This document shows, piece by piece, positions 13,339-19,074 of a stretch of DNA of 19,074 nt (its first letter is position 1; each line of letters begins with the position of its first letter). Below the pieces are notes generated by a model. That model searched no databases and was not told the origin of the DNA. It worked only from the letters and a program-made list of their open reading frames with translations. Source of the DNA: Actinomycetes bacterium (GTDB lineage: Bacteria; Actinomycetota; CALGFH01); assembly GCA_030152105.1 (NCBI GenBank), contig JASLIH010000163.1, positions 1 through 19,074 on the forward strand, in the 5' to 3' direction. The translations under genes were made by a program, and so were the position numbers.

Positions 13339-15021
13339 TCACCCTCGGTCCTGGTTGCGTTCGGGGTCGGTGTGGGCGGCGGCGAACGCCGGGTTGTCGC
13401 GGTGCCGGTGGTCGAACGCCGGCCGCTCGGAGTGGACCTCGGGCAGGTGGTGGAAGTTGTGGGACGGCGGCGGGGAGCTGGTCACCCACTCCAGGCTGTT
13501 GCCCTCCCAGGGGTCGTCCCCGGCGGGCTGGCCGCGCCGGATCGACACGAAGAAGTTCCACAGGAAGATCAGCACCGACACCGCGGTGAGGAACGCCCCG
13601 ATGGTCGACAGCACGTTGGCCGTGGTCCAGCGCTCGATGTCGTAGTCGGCGATCCGGCGGGGCATGCCGTCCAGCCCGACCAGGAACTGGAAGAAGAAGG
13701 TCATGTTGAAGCCGATGAAGAAGGTGAAGAAGTGCCAGCGGCCCAGCCGCTCCGACAGCCGCCGCCCGGTGAACTTGGGGAACCAGAAGTAGAAGCCGGC
13801 GAACATGCCGTACAGCAGCCCCCCGACCATGATGTAGTGGAAGTGGGCGACCACGTAGTAGGTGTCGTTGACGGCGAAGTCGATCGGCGGCGAGGCCAGG
13901 AAGATGCCGGTGATCCCGCCGATCAGGAACACCACGATGAACCCGAGGGCCATCAGCATGGCCGTCGACAGGGTGATCGACCCCCGCCACATGGTCCCGA
14001 CCCAGTTGAACACCTTGATCCCGGTGGGCACCCCGATCAGCAGCGACATGATCGAGAAGTAGGGCAGGTAGACCAGCCCGGTGGCGAACATGTGGTGGGC
14101 CCAGACCCCGAACGACAGGGCGGCGATGCCGAAGAAGGCGAACACCATCGCCCGGTAGCCGAACAGCGGCTTGCGGGAGAAGACGGGGATGACCTCGCTG
14201 ATGATCCCGAAGATGGGCAGGATGATGATGTAGACCTCGGGGTGCCCGAAGAACCAGAAGATGTGCTGGTACAGCAGCGGGCTGCCGCCGGCGGTCGGGT
14301 CGAAGAACTCGGCCCCGAAGTTCCGCTCCAGGAACAGCAGCGCGAACACCACCGTGAGGGGCGGGAAGGCGAACAGGATCAGCAGCTGGTTGACCAGCAC
14401 CCCCCAGGTGAACAGCGGCATCCGGAACATCGTCATCCCCGGCATGCGCATCCGGAAGATGGTCGTGACCAGGTTGACCGCGCCCAGGATGCCGGCCACC
14501 CCGACCACCGCCAGGCCGATGATCCACAGGTCCATGCCGGTGCCCTGGAAGAACTCGCTGGTCGACAGGGGCGCGTAGGCGGTCCAGGCGACCGCCGCCG
14601 GCCCGCCGGCCACGAAGAAGCTCGACACCACGATCAGGACCCCGAACAGGTACAGCCAGTACGACATGGCGTTGGCCCGCGGGAAGGCCACGTCGGCGGC
14701 GCCGATCTGCAGCGGGACCAGGTAGTTACCGAGGCCGGTGGTCACCTGGGCCGCGAACAGGAAGATCATCAGGGTGCCGTGCATGGTGAACACCTGGTTG
14801 TAGGTGTTCTCGCCCATGACCTGGAGCCCCGGGGTGGCCAGCTCCCAGCGGACCAGCAGGGCCAGCAGCCCCCCGGCCAGGAAGACGGCGAAGGCGGTGA
14901 AGATGTAGAGCAGGCCGATCTTCTTGTGGTCGACGGTGGTGAGGTAGTCGACGATGCCGCCGCTGGGCTCCTCGTGGTGGGCCTCGGGGAGCGCGGGGAG
15001 GGGCAGCTCGGTGGTCGCCAT
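13339..15021 (-). CDS. ctaD: Cytochrome c oxidase subunit I (aa3 type)
   Basis: CtaD is the catalytic core of the terminal oxidase. It binds haem a and the haem a3-CuB centre where oxygen is reduced, and it pumps protons. The 560-residue protein has about twelve spans. Visible ligands are the haem a histidines in FTMHGTLMIF and HFHYIMVGG, and the CuB histidines in GHPEVYIIILP (with the cross-linked Tyr of A1-type oxidases) and VWAHHMF. The Asn-rich D-channel entrance (GLGNYLVPL, RANAMSYW) and the polar K-channel region look normal. It starts 18 bp after ctaC, with AGGAG upstream, and is followed 4 bp later by ctaF. It should work with the QcrCAB complex encoded by the converging operon. Confidence 0.98.
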   Translation of the reverse strand: MATTELPLPALPEAHHEEPSGGIVDYLTTVDHKKIGLLYIFTAFAVFLAGGLLALLVRWELATPGLQVMGENTYNQVFTMHGTLMIFLFAAQVTTGLGNYLVPLQIGAADVAFPRANAMSYWLYLFGVLIVVSSFFVAGGPAAVAWTAYAPLSTSEFFQGTGMDLWIIGLAVVGVAGILGAVNLVTTIFRMRMPGMTMFRMPLFTWGVLVNQLLILFAFPPLTVVFALLFLERNFGAEFFDPTAGGSPLLYQHIFWFFGHPEVYIIILPIFGIISEVIPVFSRKPLFGYRAMVFAFFGIAALSFGVWAHHMFATGLVYLPYFSIMSLLIGVPTGIKVFNWVGTMWRGSITLSTAMLMALGFIVVFLIGGITGIFLASPPIDFAVNDTYYVVAHFHYIMVGGLLYGMFAGFYFWFPKFTGRRLSERLGRWHFFTFFIGFNMTFFFQFLVGLDGMPRRIADYDIERWTTANVLSTIGAFLTAVSVLIFLWNFFVSIRRGQPAGDDPWEGNSLEWVTSSPPPSHNFHHLPEVHSERPAFDHRHRDNPAFAAAHTDPERNQDRG

Positions 15022-15039
15022 GGTGTCGCCTGTCGCTCC

Positions 15040-15777
15040 TTAGGTTCCCGGTTGCCCGGCCGCGCCGCGCCGGGTCGCCGCGGCCAGCCAGCTCTGGTAC
15101 TCGCCCTGGGTGACGACCCGGACCCGGTAGACCATGTCCGCGTGCTGGAGGCCGCAGAACTGGGTGCACTGACCGTGGAACAGCCCGGTCTTCTCGAAGG
15201 TGAGGTCGAAGAAGTTGTCGGTGCCGGGGATGGCCTGGCGCTTGAACAGCGTCTGGGGCACGTAGAAGGAGTGCACCACGTCGGCCGAGATCAGCTTGAT
15301 CCGGATGGTCTGGCCGACCGGCACGACCATCTCGGGGACCTGCCCGGGGGAGCCGAGGACCTCGGCCCCGGTGCCCTCGTAGGTGAAGCGCCAGCTCCAC
15401 TGGAAGGCGGTGACGGTGATGTTGACGTCGGCCTTGCCGGACTGGTCGAGCTCCTTGTTCTGGGCCTGCATGGTGAACACGAACAGGACCAGCACGATCA
15501 CCGTCGGGATCAGGGTCCAGGTGAGCTCGAGGCGGTTGTTGCCGTGGGTCTGGGTGGGCAGCTCGTCGTCGCGCCGCCGGTAGCGGATGACCGACCAGAT
15601 GACCAGTCCCGACACGACCACGAAGACCACCGCGGCGATGTACATGAACAGGTTGTAGAGGCTGTAGGCGGCCCGCCCCTGCTCGGTGACGCTCTGGGGG
15701 GTGCACCCGGCGGCGATGAGCACGAGGGCCGCCAGCGCGAACCAGCGGGCGGCGGGAGCGCGACGACGGGGCTGCAT
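15040..15777 (-). CDS. ctaC: Cytochrome c oxidase subunit II, probable lipoprotein
   Basis: CtaC receives electrons from QcrC through its CuA centre and passes them to CtaD. From ATG 15777 it has 245 residues: an Arg-rich N-terminus, a signal-like hydrophobic stretch, and a possible lipobox ending at Cys25 (LIAAGC, weak because the -3 residue is Ala). Two spans follow (~residues 42-65 and 84-108), then the outside cupredoxin domain. CuA ligands are complete: His in DVVHSFYVPQ and the CTQFCGLQHADM set (Cys-x3-Cys-x3-His-x2-Met). The aromatic WSWRFTY patch is also present. I prefer 15777 because CGAGGA lies 5 bases before it; ATG 15783 is also possible. An open frame to 15888 runs over the promoter and is not used. 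Confidence 0.95.
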   Translation of the reverse strand: MQPRRRAPAARWFALAALVLIAAGCTPQSVTEQGRAAYSLYNLFMYIAAVVFVVVSGLVIWSVIRYRRRDDELPTQTHGNNRLELTWTLIPTVIVLVLFVFTMQAQNKELDQSGKADVNITVTAFQWSWRFTYEGTGAEVLGSPGQVPEMVVPVGQTIRIKLISADVVHSFYVPQTLFKRQAIPGTDNFFDLTFEKTGLFHGQCTQFCGLQHADMVYRVRVVTQGEYQSWLAAATRRGAAGQPGT

Positions 15778-15809
15778 GGCCATCCTCGGGTCGGAGTGGA
15801 CGCTGCCTC

Positions 15810-15839
15810 TATGTAGTGGTCCGGGCGGGATCCTTGCAA
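15810..15839 (-). promoter_or_regulatory. Promoter of the ctaC-ctaD-ctaF operon
   Basis: On the minus strand TTGCAA (15839-15834) is followed after 18 bp by TACATA (15815-15810), giving a start near 15803 and a leader of about 20-25 bases. It lies in the 114-bp gap between ctaC and the small membrane gene upstream, so ctaC need not rely on read-through. Confidence 0.5.
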
Positions 15840-15891
15840 ATCGGGCGGGTCGGAGGGTTGAACGATAGAGTAGCCGGTTGGGCGTCACCGG

Positions 15892-16260
15892 TCAGCCGAT
15901 CCCGAGCCCGGTCATCAGGGCCCGTGCCGTGAGACCGAACACGAAGAAGGCCCCGATGGTGAAGAACAGGTGGTAGGGAGGCTTCTCCAGGCCCCGGGTG
16001 AAGACGTGGCAGACCCCCAGGACCAGGGCCGGGAAGACCGCGCCGTAGAAGTAGTGCAGCAGCGGCGGGCGGCCGCCGCTGAACAGCAGCACCAGCCCGG
16101 CCAGCAGCTGGACGCCGAGTAGCACCTGGAGCACCGTCAGCAGCCCCCAGTAGACGCGGCCGGCGTCGCGCCTGGTGATGAACAGGCCGATCCCGAACAG
16201 GAACAGCACGCCCCAGCCGGCCACGATGGCGAAGCCTTCGACGGTGTGGAACCTGGCCAT
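15892..16260 (-). CDS. Hypothetical four-span membrane protein upstream of ctaC
   Basis: I do not recognise a named family. The 122-residue protein has four hydrophobic spans (~7-27, 38-61, 69-89, 96-118). Short loops contain an RRDAGR motif after the first span and GGRPPLLHYFYG before the third. It has histidines at the ends of spans (FHTVEGF, LLHYFYG, VCHVFTRG, PYHLFF), a pattern that could bind haem or metal, though this is only suggestive. A GAAAGG ribosome site precedes the ATG. It lies 114 bp upstream of ctaC on the same strand and is divergent from clpP. A role in oxidase assembly is an inference from position alone. Confidence 0.7.
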   Translation of the reverse strand: MARFHTVEGFAIVAGWGVLFLFGIGLFITRRDAGRVYWGLLTVLQVLLGVQLLAGLVLLFSGGRPPLLHYFYGAVFPALVLGVCHVFTRGLEKPPYHLFFTIGAFFVFGLTARALMTGLGIG

Positions 16261-16308
16261 GGCCGCCTTTCGGGTCGCCTCTCGGGTCGCCGTGGTGGAA
16301 CCGGCCCG

Positions 16309-16314
16309 ATCCTA
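16309..16314 (-). promoter_or_regulatory. Candidate -10 element of the small membrane gene
   Basis: TAGGAT on the minus strand (16314-16309) matches the TANNNT pattern and would start transcription near 16302, about 40 bases before the ATG at 16260. No good -35 was seen; that area is occupied by the inverted repeat at 16314-16333. Confidence 0.35.
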
Positions 16315-16333
16315 ACCCGGCCGCCGCCGGGTT
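16314..16333. repeat. Perfect inverted repeat in the divergent clpP promoter region
   Basis: AACCCGGC (16314-16321) and GCCGGGTT (16326-16333) are exact inverted copies around CGCC. It abuts the candidate -10 of the leftward gene and overlaps by three bases the ClgR-type box at 16331-16344. It is either an operator or a hairpin early in neither transcript, since both starts lie outside it. Confidence 0.5.
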
Positions 16334-16344
16334 CGCCCTGGGCG
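16331..16344 (+). promoter_or_regulatory. ClgR-type operator upstream of clpP
   Basis: GTTCGC-CCTGG-GCG exactly fits the GTTCGC-N5-GCG motif that I recall for ClgR targets in Streptomyces. The flanking bases continue as GAAC, giving an imperfect dyad with one extra G. Its centre lies about 50 bp upstream of the presumed clpP transcription start, just above the -35 position, as expected for an activator. A ClgR-type regulator is encoded directly after clpP. Confidence 0.6.
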
Positions 16345-16374
16345 GAACGGGTCGTCGGGGGCCGGCGAGTCCGG

Positions 16375-16380
16375 TACCGT
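16375..16380 (+). promoter_or_regulatory. -10 element of a leaderless clpP transcript
   Basis: TACCGT lies 7 bases before the ATG at 16388, the standard spacing for a leaderless actinobacterial gene, and no ribosome site precedes the ATG. The -35 region (around 16352-16357) is poor, which fits dependence on an activator. This also decides the start: the GTG at 16379 falls inside the -10 and is not used. Confidence 0.5.
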
Positions 16381-16387
16381 GCTCGGT

Positions 16388-16957
16388 ATGAGCATCGGGA
16401 CCTTCACCGAGTCCTTCGACCGGCCCATCGACCCGGTCGACCGGCTGCTGCGGCGCCGGGTCATCCTGCTGTCGGGGCCGATCGACACCGAGCGGGCCAA
16501 CGACGTCATGGCCCGGCTGCTGTACCTGGAGGGCGAGGACGCCGAGGAGCCCGTCGAGCTGCGGATCAACTCGCCCGGCGGGGAGGTCCTGAGCGGCCTG
16601 GCCATCGTCGACACCATCGCCCAGCTGACCTGCCCGGTGGCCACCACCTGCGCCGGCATGGCCGCCTCGATGGCCTCGGTGCTGCTGGCCTCGGGGACCA
16701 AGGGCCGCCGGCGGGCCACCGCCAACGCCCGGGTCCTGATCCACCAGCCGTGGGCCGGCCAGTTCCAGGGCCAGGCAACCGACCTGGAGCGGGCCGCCGA
16801 GGAGATCCTGCGCCAGCGGGCCCGCATCGACCAGCTGCTGGCCGACGCCACCGGCCAGCCGGTCGAGCGCATCCACCGCGACACCGAGCGCGACACCTGG
16901 TTCTCGGCCGCCGAGGCGCTCGAGTACGGCCTGGTCGACGAGGTCGTCGGCCGGTGA
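16388..16957 (+). CDS. clpP: ATP-dependent Clp protease proteolytic subunit
   Basis: ClpP forms the barrel-shaped serine protease that degrades proteins unfolded by ClpX or ClpC. The 189-residue protein has the full fold: a short N-terminal loop, then LLRRRVILLSGPID, INSPGGEV and the catalytic triad Ser94 (GMAASMASV), His119 (LIHQPWAG) and Asp169 (RDTERDTW). The C-terminal LEYGLVDEVV is standard. The usual activator-docking residues cannot be judged by eye. The gene is not next to clpX, tig or a second clpP; it may be one of several paralogues in the genome. Its last 4 bases overlap the start of a ClgR-like regulator gene, and its promoter carries a ClgR-type box. Confidence 0.95.
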   Translation: MSIGTFTESFDRPIDPVDRLLRRRVILLSGPIDTERANDVMARLLYLEGEDAEEPVELRINSPGGEVLSGLAIVDTIAQLTCPVATTCAGMAASMASVLLASGTKGRRRATANARVLIHQPWAGQFQGQATDLERAAEEILRQRARIDQLLADATGQPVERIHRDTERDTWFSAAEALEYGLVDEVVGR

Positions 16958-17307
16958 AGCTGCGCGAGGCGGTCGGCGAGGCGCTGCGCCGGCGCCGCCA
17001 GCACCAGGGCCGCACCCTGCGCGAGGTCGCCGAGGCCGCCGGGGTCTCGCTGACCTATCTGTCGGAGGTCGAGCGGGGCCGCAAGGAGGCCTCCTCGGAG
17101 GTCCTGGAGGCCGTCTGCGCCGCCCTTCACCTGGGCCTGGCCGAGCTGTTCTTCGAGGTCGCCGAGACCCTGGCCGTCGCCGAGTCGGTGCCGGTCCCGG
17201 CCATCGGGTTCCTCGCCCCCTCCCGCCCCCGGGCCGCCGCCCCCGACCGGGCGACCATGGCCCCGGTCCTGGACCTGCGGGCCTTCGCCGGCCGGCGCAC
17301 CGCCTGA
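16954..17307 (+). CDS. XRE-family regulator of the ClgR type
   Basis: This 117-residue protein has an N-terminal Cro/CI helix-turn-helix (residues ~8-62): LRRRRQHQGRTLREVAEAAG, then VSLTYLSEVERGRKEASSEV, with LEAVCAALHLGLAELF. The LTYLSEVERGRKEASSEVL string is close to ClgR, the actinobacterial activator of clp genes. The remaining ~55 residues are Ala/Pro-rich and probably flexible, ending GRRTA. ClgR is itself a Clp substrate recognised at its C-terminus in Streptomyces and Corynebacterium, so this tail may be a degradation signal. The GTG start (16954) overlaps the clpP stop as GTGA, implying translational coupling. A general XRE regulator is the alternative, but the box upstream of clpP favours a ClgR role. 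Confidence 0.85.
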   Translation: MKLREAVGEALRRRRQHQGRTLREVAEAAGVSLTYLSEVERGRKEASSEVLEAVCAALHLGLAELFFEVAETLAVAESVPVPAIGFLAPSRPRAAAPDRATMAPVLDLRAFAGRRTA

Positions 17308-17389
17308 CCGCTTCCCCTTCCGGGTTTGCGAGCGCCGGGGTCGCGGAATGCTGCATGCCCGAGGGCCGCCTGTGGGAGGGGACGCCAGC

Positions 17390-18379
17390 GTGCGCTACGT
17401 CGAGGCCTGCGGCCTGCGGGTGTCGGTCATCGGCCTCGGCGCCTGGCAGTTCGGCTCCCCCGAATGGGGCTGGGGCTCCCAGTTCGGCCCGGCCGAGGCC
17501 CTCGCCGTGGTCGACCGGGCCCGCTCCCTCGGCATCACCCTGATCGACACCGCCGAGCTGTACGGCGGCGGCGAGTCCGAGCGGCTGCTGGGCCGCGCCC
17601 TGGCCGGCCCCGGGGCCCGGGAGTCGGTGGTGCTGGCCTCCAAGATCACCCCGACCTGGCCGACCAGGGACCGGGTGGCCGCCGCGGCCCGGGGCAGCCT
17701 GGCCCGGCTCGGCACCGGCCACCTCGACCTGTACCAGGTCCACTGGCCCAACCCGCTGGTCGCCCAGCGCTCGACCATGGCCGGCATGCGCACCCTCCAG
17801 GCCGGCGGCCTGGTCCGCCAGGTCGGGGTGAGCAACTACAGCCTCGGCCGCTGGAAGGCCGCCGAGGCCGCCCTCGGCAGCCCGGTCGTCTCCAACCAGG
17901 TCCGCTACAGCCTGCTCGCCCGCAGGCCGGAGCGACAGCTCCTCCCGCATGCGGCCGCCGCCGGCCGGCTGATCGTGGCCTACAGCCCGCTCGCCCAGGG
18001 GGTGCTGGCCGCCAAGTACACCGCCGACACCGCCCCCGGCGGGGTTCGGGCGAGAAATCTTCTCTTCTCGGCCGAGAACCTGCGCCGGGCCGAGCCGGTG
18101 CTGTCGGCCCTGCGCGAGCTGGCCTCGGCCCACCAGGCCACCCCGGCCCAGGTCGCCCTGGCCTGGGTCGTCCACCACCCGGGGGTGGTGGCCATCCCCG
18201 GGGCCAAGTCGGTCGCCCAGGTCGAGGCCAACGCGGCCGCCGCCGATCTCCAGTTCGCCCCCGACGAGCTGGCCCACCTGACCGCCGCCGCCGACCGGTT
18301 CCATCGCGAGCTCGTGACCAGCGCCGGCGCCCTCGTCGGCCGGCGCCTGCGCCCGGCCCGCCACCCCGCCGAAGGCTGA
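17390..18379 (+). CDS. Aldo/keto reductase
   Basis: This is a second NAD(P)H-dependent aldo/keto reductase, 329 aa. The catalytic tetrad is present: Asp53 and Tyr58 (LIDTAELYGGG), Lys85 (VLASKITP) and His118 (LYQVHWPNP). Later family segments include VGVSNYSLGRW, QVRYSLLARRPE, VAYSPLAQGVLAAKY and VAIPGAKSVAQVEANAAA, the cofactor phosphate-binding end. The VHWPNP form and the IPGAKS ending place it in a different subgroup from the reductase at 7702. The substrate is unknown. I chose the GTG at 17390 because GGGAGGGG lies 8 bases upstream and the extra residues from ATG 17348 are not conserved-looking. It follows the ClgR-like gene by 82 bp and converges on the histidine kinase gene 7 bp away. 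Confidence 0.9.
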   Translation: MRYVEACGLRVSVIGLGAWQFGSPEWGWGSQFGPAEALAVVDRARSLGITLIDTAELYGGGESERLLGRALAGPGARESVVLASKITPTWPTRDRVAAAARGSLARLGTGHLDLYQVHWPNPLVAQRSTMAGMRTLQAGGLVRQVGVSNYSLGRWKAAEAALGSPVVSNQVRYSLLARRPERQLLPHAAAAGRLIVAYSPLAQGVLAAKYTADTAPGGVRARNLLFSAENLRRAEPVLSALRELASAHQATPAQVALAWVVHHPGVVAIPGAKSVAQVEANAAAADLQFAPDELAHLTAAADRFHRELVTSAGALVGRRLRPARHPAEG

Positions 18380-18386
18380 GCGCCCG

Positions 18387-19073
18387 CTATCCGGGGAGGC
18401 GCAGCACCACCTGGGTGCCCTGGTAGGGCTGGGAGCTGAGCTCCAGCTGCCCGCCGGCGGTCTGGATCCGCTCGGCCATCGACCGCAGGCCCAGATGCCC
18501 GGTGGCGGCCGCCCGCTCGCCGGCCACCTGGGGGTCGAAGCCGACGCCGTCGTCGGCGACCGCGATCACCACCATCGACCCCTCGCGCTCGCCCCACACC
18601 CGCACCGTGCTCGCGTCGGCGTGCTTGGCCACATTCGCCAGGGCCTCCTGCACCACCCGGAACGCCACCATCTCGAGATCGCGGTCCAGGCGCTCCTCCA
18701 GCAGCCAGTTGACCTCGGTCTTGCAGCCGGTCCGCTCGGCCAGCTTGGCCAGCTGCTGGCGCAGGGCCGGCTCCAGCCCGGCGCTGTCCAGCAGCGGCGG
18801 CCGCAGGTTGAACAGGAACGTGCGGGCCGCGACCAGCCCCTGCTCGAGGTTCTCGTGGACGTGGTCGAGGACCGGCTGGACAGTGGCCGCGGCCTCCCCG
18901 GCGGGCCGGGCCACCACCTGGTCGAGGATCGACAGGTGCATGCGGGCCGCGGTCAGCGACTGCACGGCGTCGTCGTGCAGGTCGCCGGCCAGCCGGCGCC
19001 GCTCCTCCTCCTGGGCGGTGATCAGCTGGCCGAGCAGGTGGCGGCGCTCACGCTCGACGCGCTCCAGGTCGGT
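18387..19073 (-). CDS. NarL/DegS-type sensor histidine kinase, C-terminal part, cut by window end
   Basis: The visible 228 residues are the transmitter of a two-component sensor. First comes a coiled-coil-like charged helix (LERVERERRHLLGQLITAQ), then the HisKA_3 dimerisation helix with the phospho-acceptor histidine in EEERRRLAGDLHDDAVQSL. The HATPase domain follows, with N-box VVQEALANVAKHA, G1 box DDGVGFDP and GLRSMAERIQTAGG, ending TQVVLRLPG. The frame runs open past the last base, so the sensory N-terminus lies outside. An internal GTG at 18965 would remove the phospho-histidine and is not a real start. A partner LuxR/NarL response regulator is expected nearby but is not in the window. 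Confidence 0.93.
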   Translation of the reverse strand, partial: TDLERVERERRHLLGQLITAQEEERRRLAGDLHDDAVQSLTAARMHLSILDQVVARPAGEAAATVQPVLDHVHENLEQGLVAARTFLFNLRPPLLDSAGLEPALRQQLAKLAERTGCKTEVNWLLEERLDRDLEMVAFRVVQEALANVAKHADASTVRVWGEREGSMVVIAVADDGVGFDPQVAGERAAATGHLGLRSMAERIQTAGGQLELSSQPYQGTQVVLRLPG

Positions 19074-19074
19074 C

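Noticed and set aside
13372..15816. Long plus-strand open frame opposite ctaD and ctaC
   Set aside because: It is the mirror of two strongly conserved oxidase genes and shows no family motifs.
15784..15888. N-terminal extension of CtaC
   Set aside because: It would put 37 unrelated residues before the signal sequence and covers the TTGCAA/TACATA promoter.
16379..16381. GTG as the clpP start
   Set aside because: It overlaps the TACCGT -10 element and lacks a ribosome site; the ATG at 16388 fits leaderless spacing.
15809..18364. Long minus-strand open frame opposite clpP, the regulator and the second reductase
   Set aside because: It is a shadow of three recognisable plus-strand genes.
1..19074. 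Mobile element, prophage, CRISPR array or dedicated defence system
   Set aside because: No transposase, integrase, spaced direct repeats or defence-type domains were seen; almost all genes are housekeeping or metabolic.

Overview
The window is very GC-rich (roughly three quarters G+C by eye) and densely packed with intact genes. Several traits point to an actinobacterium (Actinomycetota), probably outside the well-studied genera: a QcrC with two CxxCH haem sites, a Rieske QcrA with three membrane spans, an actinobacterial-type CtaF, a ClgR-like regulator with a matching box upstream of clpP, frequent GTG starts, and several apparently leaderless promoters. No rRNA, tRNA, CRISPR array, transposase or phage gene was seen. 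The region reads as stable chromosomal backbone.

Left part (1-3600). An operon on the minus strand runs leuC-leuD-aroA, with aroA cut by the window start. It joins leucine biosynthesis to the shikimate pathway. A strong hairpin at the leuC 3' end seems to bury the leuD ribosome binding site. Facing away from it are two small plus-strand genes for unrecognised one-span membrane proteins. The first looks frameshifted and is followed by a perfect 13-bp inverted repeat.

Positions 3589-6027 hold a small universal-stress-like protein (minus), a divergent arginine deiminase (plus) and a DUF308/HdeD-like membrane protein (plus). Positions 6029-9480 hold a minus-strand set transcribed in the order tryptophan 2,3-dioxygenase, aldo/keto reductase, lgt, map, with touching or overlapping junctions.

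The centre (9603-15783) encodes most of the aerobic respiratory chain. qcrC-qcrA-qcrB (cytochrome bc1 complex) on the plus strand converges on ctaC-ctaD-ctaF (aa3 oxidase) on the minus strand. The qcrB and ctaF stop codons overlap inside one CTAG. The two complexes would form the menaquinol-to-oxygen supercomplex, but ctaE (subunit III) and haem A synthesis genes are not in the window. Each operon has a readable sigma70-type promoter.

The right part (15892-19074) has a small unknown membrane protein upstream of ctaC and, divergent from it, clpP overlapping by 4 bp a ClgR-type XRE regulator. The clpP promoter looks leaderless and carries a sequence fitting the ClgR operator described for Streptomyces, overlapped by a perfect inverted repeat. 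A second aldo/keto reductase and the 3' portion of a NarL-type histidine kinase gene (minus, cut by the window end) finish the window. The best candidates for something less described are the self-contained clpP-clgR module, the leuC/leuD hairpin, and the frameshifted small membrane gene with its long inverted repeat.
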